Position numbers and translations under genes: made by a program. Below, one piece after another: positions 30,935 to 40,962 of a stretch of 64,000 nucleotides of DNA. Below the pieces are notes generated by a model that was not told the DNA's origin, did not search any database, and saw only the letters and a program-made list of their open reading frames with translations. The stretch comes from Bacillus smithii. Its GTDB lineage: Bacteria > Bacillota > Bacilli > Bacillales > DSM-4216. Each line of letters starts with the position of its first letter. Position 1 is the stretch's first letter. Where the stretch lies: positions 1,840,001 to 1,904,000 of the forward strand of contig NZ_CP012024.1 of the NCBI RefSeq assembly GCF_001050115.1, in the 5' to 3' direction.

Positions 30935-31737
30935 TATATCCCTCCTATAAAATCAAAATGAATCTTCATGGGATTGCTATATCGTCCATCTTGTGTAAAG
31001 TTTGTCAAGACATCTTCGATTTTGTCTTTCTGAAGTTGGGCGTTTTAAGTCATCCATGGGAATTCATCAGCCATTACGCTTTCTATAAATTATGATTTAT
31101 AAAAAGATTTGTCTAATACACTTGACCCGTTTATTAAGAGATTGTTAAGGAATTGTATCCATTCAGCTCATTGTTGTGATCAACACTTTCCCCAAAAAAC
31201 ATTAACCGAATAAAGTAAAATGGCCGTCTTCAAATGACTAAACAGTATTTGAAAAATAAAGCCGTCAAGTTCTCTCCTTGACGGCTTTTAACCTGCCTAT
31301 CACTTTGTAAGAAATTTCAAGAAAAGTGCTCCTCTTCGTGCAGGTATATGGTATCTTAAAAACAAACGTTAGCGAATGGAGTATTTAATAGGTTTAATAG
31401 CGAAAAGTTGTTTTTCTAACAGGGCTAAACAGAAGGAAGAACGATCGGAAAGGATTCTATCCAATCTTTCTGGTAGACCGAAAAAAGAAATACACACTTC
31501 ACGGTGTTTTTTGGTGAACAGAAGCAAACCGATTGGAAAGTAGTTTGAAAAGGGTGATTGAGGGGTGGCTTTTTTCTGCGTATTCACGGATGAAATACGG
31601 TGTTTACAACCAGAAACAGCGGTTGATCGAGATATGATAAGAGGAACGATCGGAAAGCTTCATAAAATGATTTCAATCTAGTTGTTCCATCTCTTTTAAA
31701 AATATTGTAATGAAATAATAAATGAAAGGTGATAGAA
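30935..31737. other. Intergenic region with one terminator and no clear gene
   Basis: 803 bp. The left part should hold the coat operon promoter, but I cannot fix a sigma-K box. A hairpin lies at 31258-31288. Frames of 68-72 codons on the minus strand (31369-31587, 31584-31790) have no ribosome-binding site. A 14-bp exact repeat, GAACGATCGGAAAG, occurs at 31439 and 31644. The region may be decayed sequence. Confidence 0.4.
31258..31288. terminator. Orphan bidirectional terminator
   Basis: GCCGTCAAG (31261-31269) and CTTGACGGC (31277-31285) flanked by AAA/TTTT. The minus-strand tail (TTTATTTTT) is the better one. No gene nearby clearly ends here. Confidence 0.6.
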
Positions 31738-32265
31738 ATGAAATGGATCATTCGCAAAATGGAAAAAGAAGACATACAACAAGTTGCCAAAAGAAGCTGG
31801 GATGATACCTATGAAGGTATCATCCCCCATAAAATTCAGGAAAGTTTCTTACGTTCCGCCTATCATGACGAAATGATGCTTAGACGTTTAGAGCAGTCTT
31901 TTATATTCGTTTCAGAAGCTAACGGCAAAGTTGTAGGTTTCGCAAACTTTTCCCCGGTAAAAGAAAATGGAACGACTGAACTGCTAGCAATTTATCTACT
32001 TCCGGAATATCAAGGTAAAGGAATTGGAACTGCATTGTTAAAAGAGGGAATCAAAAATTTAGCGGGAGCAAAAGCGGTTTTCGTTGACGTAGAAAAAGAC
32101 AACCAAATCGGAACAAACTTCTATAAAGCGAAAGGATTTGAAATAGTTTCTGAATTTGACGATAACTTTGATGGGCATATTCTAAAAACAGTCAGAATGG
32201 TCTTAAAAATTCGAAGACCTCCTGAAACATCAATAAAGGTGTACATTGGCAGGTCATTCAAATAA
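31738..32265 (+). CDS. GNAT-family N-acetyltransferase
   Basis: 175 residues with the acetyl-CoA pocket motif LPEYQGKGIGTALL at about residues 90-103 and the C-terminal NFYKAKGFEIVSEFDD. The start is the ATG at 31738, preceded by AAAGGTGA; a GTG at 31729 overlaps that site. The substrate is unknown. It stands alone and converges on the DUF3231 gene. Confidence 0.83.
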   Translation: MKWIIRKMEKEDIQQVAKRSWDDTYEGIIPHKIQESFLRSAYHDEMMLRRLEQSFIFVSEANGKVVGFANFSPVKENGTTELLAIYLLPEYQGKGIGTALLKEGIKNLAGAKAVFVDVEKDNQIGTNFYKAKGFEIVSEFDDNFDGHILKTVRMVLKIRRPPETSIKVYIGRSFK

Positions 32266-32298
32266 AAAACCGCTCCTGTCTTACCCTCTGATAAAATC

Positions 32299-32323
32299 AA
32301 AAAAGAGGAGCTTTCCGCTCCCC
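32299..32323 (-). terminator. Terminator of the DUF3231 gene
   Basis: On the minus strand GGGGAGC (32323-32317), loop of five, GCTCCTC (32311-32305), then TTTTTT. It starts within the stop codon. Confidence 0.8.
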
Positions 32324-33348
32324 TATGATTGGGCATTTTTCTTGGCCAGTTCTTTTCGGTCAGGCGCCATAGGAGGCTGTTCCATCCATCTATTTTTTAT
32401 CATGATATTGGCCCCGTCTTCAGCATATTTCTGTATTTCCAATATGACTCTGTTATAAAGAATTCCAATATCGATTCTAGGACTAGAAGCAACACTAAAA
32501 CCATAGTACCCAACACTCAAAGAAATCAAAGAAGTTGTATAAAACATCATGAGTTTTTCCGAAAAAGTGTGAGCTGTACTTTCTGTAATTTCTGAATCCC
32601 AAGTGATCGGTACGGAAAGATCGCTTTCTTCTAATTTTTCCCTAAATAATTGAATATGCTTTTTTGAAATTTCTACACCTCTTTGAAAAAATTGTGTGGC
32701 AACTTTAGACTTGGCCACTTGACTGAATCCATCAAGCGTCGCTTTTCCCAATGCATTTCTTTGAAAGTTTGCATATAGATTTGCTATTTCCAATGCAGTT
32801 AATGGCCTTTTTTCACCAAAGAAATCTAAAATAAAGCCTTGCTTTTTCACAAATTCAACATGATCCAATTCAGGCAGATAAGGAGCCTTTATGTATAGCC
32901 CTTTTGAAAGCAGTACATCCTTTGCCGTTTTATATAAATTCTGCGACTCAGTGAGGCAATCGCTATAGAAGTTTGTAACGTCAGGCCTTACAGCTACAGA
33001 CAAACTGATGGAATAAGAAATAAGTCCTATCTTAGCCATCTGATGTATAAATTGTAATATAAAGATATCTGAATACAATCTAGGAGCATTTAAATCAACA
33101 TCCTCTTCTAGTTTAAAGCCATGAGGAATCACATTCTTTTCATTTATAAAAATAGTAGCAATCTTTTGAATATGATCTTTGGATAATTGCAACGCATGCT
33201 CGATAATTGGTTTTATATCCGCGTCCTCGACCTTTTCTAAAAAATAAGTTAGCATGCAAATACTTGCACTATCGTTCAAATATTGACTCCATAGATGCGA
33301 TATTTCTCCGGAAGTTAGCCTGCCCTGTTTTCCCTGCTCCAAAATCAT
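32323..33348 (-). CDS. DUF3231 family protein
   Basis: 341 residues built from two similar halves of about 170, each a four-helix, ferritin-like bundle (LTSGEISHLWSQYLND versus LTALEIANLYANFQRNA). The C-terminal NRWMEQPPMAPDRKEL is typical of the family. The family is common in Bacillaceae and related to spore-coat CotF-like proteins; its function is unknown. GGGAGG is only 2 nt from the ATG but 8 nt from the in-frame TTG at 33342, so the true start may be that TTG. Confidence 0.8.
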   Translation of the reverse strand: MILEQGKQGRLTSGEISHLWSQYLNDSASICMLTYFLEKVEDADIKPIIEHALQLSKDHIQKIATIFINEKNVIPHGFKLEEDVDLNAPRLYSDIFILQFIHQMAKIGLISYSISLSVAVRPDVTNFYSDCLTESQNLYKTAKDVLLSKGLYIKAPYLPELDHVEFVKKQGFILDFFGEKRPLTALEIANLYANFQRNALGKATLDGFSQVAKSKVATQFFQRGVEISKKHIQLFREKLEESDLSVPITWDSEITESTAHTFSEKLMMFYTTSLISLSVGYYGFSVASSPRIDIGILYNRVILEIQKYAEDGANIMIKNRWMEQPPMAPDRKELAKKNAQS

Positions 33349-33558
33349 ATCCTCCCTTCGTACTTATTCATCATTTTCTCCAATCGTTGCCTTTTATATG
33401 TAATGTAACTTAAAAAAATAGGATTTCCCCCATAGTTTATTTTTTCTTGCCATAGTTGATTTGTCATTAAATAATCACCATGCATCCTATCTTAAATAGC
33501 CAGTCGGTCACTGTTTAAAAATTTTTTCTAAATGAATGTAATGCAAAAATGAATAATA

Positions 33559-33790
33559 TCATCCAATCGACATATTCATTTTATGATCGGCAGTATTTTT
33601 CCTTTTCGCTAAATCACTGAACAGCAAGGCGTAGACGCCATCCAAAAGTTCAATTAAACCGACTAATACAATCACTTTTCAGATCCCTATAAATTTGGCT
33701 AAATATCCCGAAGCAATGTAAGATATCGGCAGCAAAAGGACGCTTAACAACGATATGACAGCATAAACAAAAAATCTTGCATGGATGAAC
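33559..33790 (-). pseudogene. C-terminal remnant of a membrane transporter
   Basis: A minus-strand frame reads two clear membrane segments (FFVYAVISLLSVLLLPISYI and VIVLVGLIELLDGVYALLF). An in-frame TGA stands between them where Trp is likely. It ends in a basic tail KRKN and a stop at 33559. This looks like the last two helices of an MFS-type transporter; the rest is gone. Confidence 0.5.
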
Positions 33791-34075
33791 GAGTATATTT
33801 TGTGTAAATAGATCCATAAAAAAGGAAGACCTTTTCTTGTAGAATGAAGCTGCCACACCCAAAAAGAGGCCTTCCCTGTGAATCGTTTACAACCGAAATT
33901 GTCAATGCACTAGTCAAAAAACAAGATCAAAATTCCAGCTTTTTTGTATCTTGATTTTTCGATGAATTGTCAGTCTTGCAAAAATGAACACGTCTTTCAT
34001 CTAAAGTTCCTTCATCATAAATTCTTATTTAATAGTGTTTTGATTGAATTCTAGTGCGAACTCGATCAAAGTCTG
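33791..34075. other. Intergenic region, nothing recognised
   Basis: No frame with support. Two similar GAAGACCTTTT / GAGGCCTTCC stretches near 33822 and 33863 hint at an old mobile-element end, but I cannot define it. Confidence 0.3.
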
Positions 34076-35458
34076 TTATTTATTTACGGTTTGTGACCAA
34101 TCTGCATGTTTTTCCTTATTAGTTTTTTGTCTAAGTTCCAGCTCAATTTGTTCAAGACTTTTTCCTTTCGTTTCTGAAACTTTTGTGCTTACAAATAGGA
34201 AAGCAAGAACGCCCATAATACCGTAGACTATAAACATTGTGCTGATGCCAAATTGTTCAATGAGTTTAGGGAATGTTAAAGAAACAATCAAGTTGGATAG
34301 CCAGTTAGCAACACTTCCAATTCCCATACCAATTCCTCGAATGCTCAAAGGAAAAATTTCTGAAAGCATTACCCATACAACAGGTCCCCAACTAAGAGAG
34401 AAGAATGCGATGTATACTGCTAAACAGATGACAGTGGTCCAACTTGCTGCAGCTGTCGGCCCTGATAAAGCGTTTACAATACCGAGTACAAACAAAGAAA
34501 TCGACATACCGGCATTTCCAATTAAGAGCAACGGTTTTCTCCCAACTTTATCAATGATCATAACAGCAATTGCCGTAATGATGACATTGACAATCCCGAT
34601 ACCGACAGTTCCTAGAATCGCGGCAGACGCTCCAAGCCCAACATTTGTAAATGTAGTGGGAGCATAGTATAGCACCGTATTACATCCTATAATTTGTTGG
34701 AAGACAGCCAGACCAATTCCGACGATTAATGCAGGTCTTACCCATCTTTCTTTCACTTCTTTCCAACCGCCTTGTTCCTGTTCAAGTTGGTTGGCCAATT
34801 TAATTTCATCTATTTCTTCTTCGACTCCTCTTCCTTTGCGCATGTGATTTAAAATGGAGCGGGCTTCATTTTCACGACCTTGTTTTAATAGCCATCTTGG
34901 ACTTTCCGGTAAAAAGAACATTCCGATTAAGAGCAGCAACCCCGGGATGAAGGCGACTCCGAGCATCCATCTCCATCCTTCTATGGAACTGAAAAGATAG
35001 TTTACGATATAGGCGAGCAAAATACCTGTCATAATCATCAATTGGTTCAAACTAGACAAGGCTCCGCGAATGGAGGTAGGCGCCATTTCGGAAAGATACA
35101 TAGGTACAAGGGTCGAAGCACTTCCGACAGCTAAACCAAGCACTATTCTGAAAAAGATCAATACCGATGTATTGGGCGCTAAAGCCGTACCTAACGCTCC
35201 TATACAAAAAATCGTTGCAGCCATGAGCACCACTTTACGACGGCCTAATCGATCGGACAAGCCTCCACTGATAGCCGCTCCGATCATACAGCCTAATAAA
35301 ATGGAGCTGACGACGATCCCCTCAGTCCACGAGGTAAGATTCAAATCTTTTTTGATAAACAAAATAGCTCCTGAAATAACCCCGGTATCATAACCAAATA
35401 ATAGACCGCCCAATGCACCAAAGAAATAAATAAGTCCATTGCTTACTTTCAATTTCAT
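34076..35458 (-). CDS. Sugar:H+ symporter, probably xylose
   Basis: 460 residues, MFS sugar porter family, 12 membrane segments. Signatures are GYDTGVISGA, DRLGRRK, PESPRWLLKQGR, QQIIGCNTVLYY and the C-terminal SETKGKSLEQIE. It lies 56 bp downstream of xylB in the xylA-xylB operon, so D-xylose import (XylT-like) is the natural reading. The AraE, CsbC and YwtG branches of the same family are alternatives. Confidence 0.88.
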   Translation of the reverse strand: MKLKVSNGLIYFFGALGGLLFGYDTGVISGAILFIKKDLNLTSWTEGIVVSSILLGCMIGAAISGGLSDRLGRRKVVLMAATIFCIGALGTALAPNTSVLIFFRIVLGLAVGSASTLVPMYLSEMAPTSIRGALSSLNQLMIMTGILLAYIVNYLFSSIEGWRWMLGVAFIPGLLLLIGMFFLPESPRWLLKQGRENEARSILNHMRKGRGVEEEIDEIKLANQLEQEQGGWKEVKERWVRPALIVGIGLAVFQQIIGCNTVLYYAPTTFTNVGLGASAAILGTVGIGIVNVIITAIAVMIIDKVGRKPLLLIGNAGMSISLFVLGIVNALSGPTAAASWTTVICLAVYIAFFSLSWGPVVWVMLSEIFPLSIRGIGMGIGSVANWLSNLIVSLTFPKLIEQFGISTMFIVYGIMGVLAFLFVSTKVSETKGKSLEQIELELRQKTNKEKHADWSQTVNK

Positions 35459-35514
35459 CGATTGACCCTCCCATCACTGATCAGTTTGTTTTTTCATTTC
35501 GTTCATTCACATAG

Positions 35515-37038
35515 TCAAAGCAAAGGAAATGGACGCTTTTTCATGGCTCTAAGATCAAATAATTGATGATTGATCGCAACGGTTTGTGGATACACATCTT
35601 TATAAACTTGATAAAACGCTTTATATCGTTTAACATTTTCAGGATTGGGTTCATATATTTCAGCTGTTGAAATAAACGCCTCCGCACATTCCTCAAGCGA
35701 TGAAAACCAACCTAATCCGACTGCGGCAATCATGGCAGCCCCCATGCCTGGTCCTTGCTCGTTTTGCAATTTCACCACTTTTGCATTAAATACATCGGCT
35801 TGGATTTGCAGCCACAAATCGCTTTTAGCGCCGCCGCCAATCGAGACAACCGTATCGATCGTCTTGCCATAATTACGGAATATTTCAACGCTTTCGTTGA
35901 TAGAGAAAACGATCCCTTCTATAACAGCTCGGACAAAATCCCGTTTTTGATGAGAACCATCAATTCCTGTAAATGTTCCTCTTATTTTGGCATCTGCATA
36001 CGGGGTCCGTTCCCCCACTAAATAAGGAGTGAATATCAAACCATTCGCACCGATTGGTGATAAAGACGCTTCTTCCAATAAATGAGAAAAAGATTCATTT
36101 GCGGCAAAGGTCTCCTTAAACCAATTTAGACTGTAGCCTGCAGCAAGCGTTACGCCCATCGTATAGTAGGCATCTTTTTTCCCATGATTAAAAAAATGTA
36201 CTTTTCCTCCAAAATTTCGATTTTTGTCGTTCTCATAGGATAGAAAAACACCGGATGTTCCGATACTGCACAGTGCTTTTCCCTCTGACAAAATACCAGC
36301 GCCGATGGCTCCACAAGCGTTGTCAGCTCCACCGGCAAAAACTTTGGTAGAGGGGGATAAGCCTGTTTTTTCAGCCACTTCAGACAGCAGGTTCCCTACA
36401 TAATCTTCTGTTTCAACTAAAGGCGGACAAATGCTGATTGGAATTTCTAACGTGCGGAGTATATCCGTACTCCAAGACTTATTGAGAATATCCAAAATAA
36501 GAGTGCCGGCAGCATCCGAATAATCCATGTTTAATTGTCCGGTCATACGAAAACGCAGATAATCTTTTGGCAGTAAAAAGACGCTCGCTTTGCTTAAATT
36601 TTCAGGTTCTTGTTCTTTTACCCAAAGCAATTTTGGCAAAGTGAATCCTTCTAATGCAGGGTTTTTGGTGATTTCAAGCAATTTGCCGCCTAATTGCTGA
36701 TCAATCTTCTTACATTGCGACGTCGTTCTTGTATCGTTCCATAAAATCGCATTTCGAATCACATTGCCATGTTCATCAAGCAGCACGAGACCGTGCATTT
36801 GTCCAGAATAACTGATTCCTTCAATATCATCCGGATGCACGTTCGATTCCTCAACCAGTTGTTTCAACGCCAATATCGTTTTTTGAACCCATTCTTCAGG
36901 ATCTTGTTCACTATAACCAGGTTGTCGTTGAATAAGCGGATAATCTTTTGACACCGAATGCTTCACTTTCCCATTTTGGTCGACCAGCAGCACTTTTACA
37001 GAACTTGTTCCAAGATCAATACCAATGACATATTTCAT
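35515..37038 (-). CDS. xylB: Xylulokinase
   Basis: FGGY kinase, 507 residues, phosphorylating D-xylulose to xylulose 5-phosphate for the pentose phosphate pathway. The N-terminal IDLGTSSVKVLLVD binds phosphate. SGQMHGLVLLD and GGADNACGAIGAG are substrate and adenosine motifs, and VSIGGGAKSDLW is the C-terminal ATP motif. The ATG follows GAGGAGATTAAAG. It is the second gene of the xyl operon. Confidence 0.95.
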   Translation of the reverse strand: MKYVIGIDLGTSSVKVLLVDQNGKVKHSVSKDYPLIQRQPGYSEQDPEEWVQKTILALKQLVEESNVHPDDIEGISYSGQMHGLVLLDEHGNVIRNAILWNDTRTTSQCKKIDQQLGGKLLEITKNPALEGFTLPKLLWVKEQEPENLSKASVFLLPKDYLRFRMTGQLNMDYSDAAGTLILDILNKSWSTDILRTLEIPISICPPLVETEDYVGNLLSEVAEKTGLSPSTKVFAGGADNACGAIGAGILSEGKALCSIGTSGVFLSYENDKNRNFGGKVHFFNHGKKDAYYTMGVTLAAGYSLNWFKETFAANESFSHLLEEASLSPIGANGLIFTPYLVGERTPYADAKIRGTFTGIDGSHQKRDFVRAVIEGIVFSINESVEIFRNYGKTIDTVVSIGGGAKSDLWLQIQADVFNAKVVKLQNEQGPGMGAAMIAAVGLGWFSSLEECAEAFISTAEIYEPNPENVKRYKAFYQVYKDVYPQTVAINHQLFDLRAMKKRPFPLL

Positions 37039-37077
37039 CTTTAATCTCCTCGCTGTTCATTAGAAAGGTGAAACGAA

Positions 37078-37137
37078 CGGCTGTCTCTTAAAAGCGTCCA
37101 CAAGAGGGTATGACCTTGTTCGAAAAAGGGACAGCCG
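37078..37137 (-). other. Hairpin between xylA and xylB
   Basis: CGGCTGTC (37078-37085) pairs with GACAGCCG (37130-37137) across about 44 nt. There is no T-run, so it is not a classical terminator. It could protect the xylA message 3' end or modulate the ratio of isomerase to kinase. Confidence 0.4.
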
Positions 37138-37186
37138 CTCTTCATACCTGTTTTGTTTATTCATATTGATGAAGCATCAAAAGTCA

Positions 37187-38521
37187 TTAAGCGAAATTTT
37201 CGGCATATGCTTCTTGAACAATGTACTGATTCAAGGTAGTTTTTAATTTTTCTATTCTACCAGACTCATTGACAATTTCTTTTTTATCAATAATATAGTT
37301 TTCTAGTGATTTAAAATCAGCTTTACCGGAAACAATTTCGGCGCCGATGCCTTCTTTATAACTGCTGTAGCGTTCTTCGATGAAATCATCAAAAACACGA
37401 TCTTCAATGAGTCGATTCGCTACTTTTAAACCTAGAGCATAGCTGTCCATTCCGGCGATATGAGAGTAGAATAAATCATCAGGCATAAAGGAAGATCTAC
37501 GCGGCTTGGCATCGAAGTTTAATCCGCCTTTTCCGAGACCGCCATTTTTAAGAACTTCATACATCGTAAGAGTCGTTGCATACAAGTCCGTTGGAAATTC
37601 GTCTGTATCCCATCCAAGAAGCGGGTCCCCTTGGTTGGCATCCAATGAACCAAGAAGTCCGTGGATTCTGGCTACGCGAATTTCATGTTCAAATGTATGT
37701 CCCGCTAATGTGGCGTGGTTCGCTTCCAGATTCAATTTAAAGTCTTTGTCTAAATCATACGTTTTCAAGAACGCGATCGTAGTGGCCGCATCAAAATCAT
37801 ATTGGTGTTTCGTAGGTTCTTTTGGTTTAGGTTCAATTAAAAATTGACCTTCAAAACCAATTTCTTTCGCATAATCAATCGCCATATGGAAGAATCTGGC
37901 CATATTCTCTTGTTCAAATTTCATGTCGGTATTCAGCAATGATTCATAGCCTTCTCGACCGCCCCAGAACACATAGTTTTCCGCTCCTAATTCTTTGGCG
38001 ATTTCAAGCGCTTTTTTCACTTGTGCAGCGGCATAAGCAAAAACATCGGCGTTACAAGAAGAGGCAGCCCCATGTACAAATCTAGGATTTGTAAACATAT
38101 TCGCAGTGTTCCATAGAAGTTTTACATTACTAGTTTTCATGTAATCTTTTATCATGGAAACGATCACATCAAGATTTTTATTCGTTTCTCTTAACGTATC
38201 CCCTTCAGGAGCGATGTCGCGATCATGGAAGCAGAAATATGGGTTGCCTAATTTTTCAAAAAATTCAAAAGCTGCTTCTACTCTTGCTTTTGCTAAATCC
38301 ATGCCTTTTAAATGATTCCAAGGACGAATCATCGTTCCCGAACCAAATGGATCAGATCCATCTTGGGTAAAAGTGTGCCAATAAGCAACCGAGAAACGTA
38401 AATGATCTTTCATCGTTTTCCCCGCAATGACTTCGTCGGGATTGTAATAACGAAATGAGAGATCACTTTTTAATGAATTTCCGGAATAACTGATTTTGCC
38501 GACATTAGGAAAGTAAGTCAT
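37187..38521 (-). CDS. xylA: Xylose isomerase
   Basis: 444 residues, class II isomerase, converting D-xylose to D-xylulose with two divalent metals. Signatures are [12 protein letters not shown] (catalytic His), [10 protein letters not shown] and [17 protein letters not shown] (metal ligands). [16 protein letters not shown] follows further on. GGAGGTAATTTAA precedes the ATG. It is the first gene of the xylA-xylB-transporter operon and is controlled by the adjacent XylR and cre sites. Confidence 0.97.
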   Translation of the reverse strand: MTYFPNVGKISYSGNSLKSDLSFRYYNPDEVIAGKTMKDHLRFSVAYWHTFTQDGSDPFGSGTMIRPWNHLKGMDLAKARVEAAFEFFEKLGNPYFCFHDRDIAPEGDTLRETNKNLDVIVSMIKDYMKTSNVKLLWNTANMFTNPRFVHGAASSCNADVFAYAAAQVKKALEIAKELGAENYVFWGGREGYESLLNTDMKFEQENMARFFHMAIDYAKEIGFEGQFLIEPKPKEPTKHQYDFDAATTIAFLKTYDLDKDFKLNLEANHATLAGHTFEHEIRVARIHGLLGSLDANQGDPLLGWDTDEFPTDLYATTLTMYEVLKNGGLGKGGLNFDAKPRRSSFMPDDLFYSHIAGMDSYALGLKVANRLIEDRVFDDFIEERYSSYKEGIGAEIVSGKADFKSLENYIIDKKEIVNESGRIEKLKTTLNQYIVQEAYAENFA

Positions 38522-38554
38522 TTAAATTACCTCCTCGATTGAATGTTTTAGTTA

Positions 38555-38569
38555 ATGAAAGCGAATTCA
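38555..38569. promoter_or_regulatory. cre site for CcpA in the xylA leader
   Basis: ATGAAAGCGAATTCA fits the consensus WTGNAANCGNWNNCW at every position. It lies in the transcribed leader, 34 bp before the xylA ATG, where bound CcpA would act as a roadblock under glucose. Confidence 0.75.
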
Positions 38570-38597
38570 TATTACATCAAAAAAATATATTGATGCG

Positions 38598-38660
38598 TAC
38601 TTTGTTTAACCAATAAACTAAGTACACCTTCATACTAGCACCATCATTTTTAAAATTCAA
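38598..38660 (-). promoter_or_regulatory. xylA promoter and XylR operator
   Basis: On the minus strand TTGAAT (38660-38655), a 17-bp spacer, TAGTAT (38637-38632). The start near 38625 is followed directly by a palindrome at 38598-38624 (TACTTTGTTTA / TAAACTAAGTA around ACCAA). This matches the known arrangement of Bacillus xyl operators. Confidence 0.8.
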
Positions 38661-38723
38661 TATTTTTTTTGAATAAAAAATACGATACAATAAAAATGTC
38701 TAGAAAAAGATAAAAATGAAAAT

Positions 38724-38752
38724 TTAGTTCGTTTATTGACTATACAAACTAA
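38724..38752 (+). promoter_or_regulatory. XylR operator before xylR
   Basis: A palindrome with outer arms TTAGTTCGT (38724-38732) and ACAAACTAA (38744-38752), close to TTAGTTTGT...ACAAACTAA. It lies just before the xylR ribosome-binding site, so XylR probably represses itself. A -10-like TACAAT lies upstream near 38685. Confidence 0.7.
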
Positions 38753-38766
38753 GAAAGAGGATGTTC

Positions 38767-39942
38767 ATGAAAACAGCGGATCAAACTTTTGTAAAGGTCC
38801 ACAATCAAAAAATTATATTAAAAAACATCATCAACCATTATCCAGTTTCAAGAGCGAAATTATCCAAAATAACCAATCTGAACAAAGCGACCATTTCTTC
38901 TCAAACCGCATTGTTAATTGAAAAAAATCTTGTATCTGAGATAGGTACAGGCTCATCAAGCGGAGGGAGAAAACCTGTATTGCTTGTTTTTAATAAAGAG
39001 GCAGGTTATGCCATCGGAGTCGATTTAGGAGTCACTTATATTTTAACTTTATTAACGGATTTGGAAGGAAACGTCATTTATTGCGATTACTATGAGATCT
39101 CTGACAATTCGATCGAAGCAGTCAAACCCATTCTATTAGAAAGAATCCAATTGGTGGCCAGCAAAGCCCCAAAATCGCCGTATGGCATAATCGGGATTGG
39201 GGTTGGCGTTCATGGATTCGTGAATAAAGATCAATTGGTGTTATTTACTCCGAACTCTAAGTGGAAAGATGTTGATTTGAAAACTGTATTGGAAAACCAT
39301 TTTCATTGTCCAGTCCTGATTGATAACGAAGCAAACGCCGGGGCTTACGGCGAGAAATTGTTTGGTTCCATCAAGCATTGCACAAACAGCATCTATGTGA
39401 GTATCGGAACCGGAATTGGCCTCGGCATCATTGTCAACAATGAACTTTATCGGGGAACGGACGGATTTTCCGGTGAAATGGGGCATATGACGATTGATTT
39501 CAATGGAAAAAAATGCGGCTGCGGAAACTATGGATGTTGGGAACTGTATGCATCAGAAAAAGCGTTTTACGACAATCTTTCCCAATTAAAGAATATGGAA
39601 AAAGTAACTTTAGAACAGGCGAGCAAAATGATTCAAGAAAATGACGGGGAAGCGTTAAAAGCGCTGGAAACATTCGGACATTATCTAGGAATCGGTTTAA
39701 CCAATATTATCAATGCCTTTAATCCGGAAGCGGTTGTTTTAAGAAGCAATTTAATCGAAGCGAATCCTATTGTGTTAAATTCTATACAAAGTACGATTTC
39801 CTCCAGAATTTCTAGATATGTTCATCAAAGTCATCAGATTTATATTTCCCAGTTAAATCGAAATGCTACCGCTTTGGGAGCAGCCTCTTTTATGATTCAT
39901 CAATTTCTTATGGATTCAGAGACTTTTCATACCAATGAATGA
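38767..39942 (+). CDS. xylR: Xylose repressor, ROK family
   Basis: 391 residues. The N-terminal winged helix is about residues 15-65 (YPVSRAKLSKITNLNKATIS). A ROK sugar-kinase-like domain follows with the ATP-type motif GVDLGVTY and the ROK zinc motif CGCGNYGCWE. Xylose binding should release DNA. The start is the ATG at 38767, six bases after AGAGG; the ATG at 38761 touches the ribosome-binding site. It is divergent from xylA and followed by an aldose epimerase gene. Confidence 0.94.
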   Translation: MKTADQTFVKVHNQKIILKNIINHYPVSRAKLSKITNLNKATISSQTALLIEKNLVSEIGTGSSSGGRKPVLLVFNKEAGYAIGVDLGVTYILTLLTDLEGNVIYCDYYEISDNSIEAVKPILLERIQLVASKAPKSPYGIIGIGVGVHGFVNKDQLVLFTPNSKWKDVDLKTVLENHFHCPVLIDNEANAGAYGEKLFGSIKHCTNSIYVSIGTGIGLGIIVNNELYRGTDGFSGEMGHMTIDFNGKKCGCGNYGCWELYASEKAFYDNLSQLKNMEKVTLEQASKMIQENDGEALKALETFGHYLGIGLTNIINAFNPEAVVLRSNLIEANPIVLNSIQSTISSRISRYVHQSHQIYISQLNRNATALGAASFMIHQFLMDSETFHTNE

Positions 39943-39960
39943 ATAGGGGAGAATCGGGAT

Positions 39961-40962
39961 ATGAACAGTGTATCTAAAAACGATGTCAAACAAACCAGTT
40001 TTAATGGAATGTACGCTTATGAATTAAATTGTTATCCATATCAAGCGGTTATTCTTCCGAAGTTTGGAGCAAACCTGATTGCGTTTCGAAATGTAGAAAA
40101 GGATTATGACTTTATTCGCGAACCGTCCATTCATGAAATGGAAGATTTTCAACAAAAGCCTTTTTTATATGGCATTCCAGTATTGTTTCCACCTAATCGT
40201 TTAGAAGACGGTACTTTTACCTTTTCGGGTAAAGTGTATCATTTTCCTATTAATGAAAAGTCAAAGAATAATCATTTACACGGTTTTTTTCACAGTGCTG
40301 TCTGGGAAGTATTTAAACATGGATCTACAGATCGAGAATGTTTTATAGAATTAGTACAAAGTATAGACGAGCAATCCGAAGTTTTTCGTTATTTCCCGCA
40401 TCGCTTTAAAGTGCATCTGCGATATACTCTGTCGAAAGAAGGACTAAATCAACAAGTAAAAATCATTAATAAAGGTTCAGAATCCATGCCTTTAATGATT
40501 GGTTTCCACACATCCATTAAGGCGCCTTTTTCAAAAAACAGCACGGCAGAAGATTATACGTTGCAATTGACCATACAAGATCGAGTAGAATTGAATGAAC
40601 GGTCATTACCAACCGGAAATCTATTGCCTTTGAATAAAGAAGAGAAAAAAATCGCAACAGAAGGTTTTTCTCCGTACTATCAACCACTCGATCATCATTA
40701 TGTGGCCCAAGATGGAAAAAATCGAATGGTGTTAACGGATCAACGCGAAAAAATCTCTCTTATATATGAGACAAGTTCAGAATTTCGCTTTTGGATGCTG
40801 TTTAATCAAGATGCAAAAAGTGGATTTTTTTGCCCGGAACCACAAACAAATATGGTGAACGCACCTAATATCGCACTTCCATTTGAACAAACCGGAATGA
40901 TTGAATTATCAGGAGGATCAGAGTGGTCCGCTCAATCTCGCCTTTATACGGAACCGTTGTAA
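39961..40962 (+). CDS. Aldose 1-epimerase family protein
   Basis: 333 residues of the galactose mutarotase-like fold. The ligand-binding region GIPVLFPPNRLEDGTF, the His in NNHLHGFFHSAVWEV and the Glu near the end (FFCPEPQTNMVNAPN) are in place. It is 18 nt downstream of xylR, so in one operon. Interconversion of alpha- and beta-xylose to feed XylA is the likely role, inferred from context. Confidence 0.87.
   Translation: MNSVSKNDVKQTSFNGMYAYELNCYPYQAVILPKFGANLIAFRNVEKDYDFIREPSIHEMEDFQQKPFLYGIPVLFPPNRLEDGTFTFSGKVYHFPINEKSKNNHLHGFFHSAVWEVFKHGSTDRECFIELVQSIDEQSEVFRYFPHRFKVHLRYTLSKEGLNQQVKIINKGSESMPLMIGFHTSIKAPFSKNSTAEDYTLQLTIQDRVELNERSLPTGNLLPLNKEEKKIATEGFSPYYQPLDHHYVAQDGKNRMVLTDQREKISLIYETSSEFRFWMLFNQDAKSGFFCPEPQTNMVNAPNIALPFEQTGMIELSGGSEWSAQSRLYTEPL

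Noticed and set aside
33791-34075. Insertion-sequence end upstream of the sugar transporter
   Set aside because: Only vague similarity of two GGAAG/GGCCTTCC stretches; no inverted ends or target duplication can be defined.
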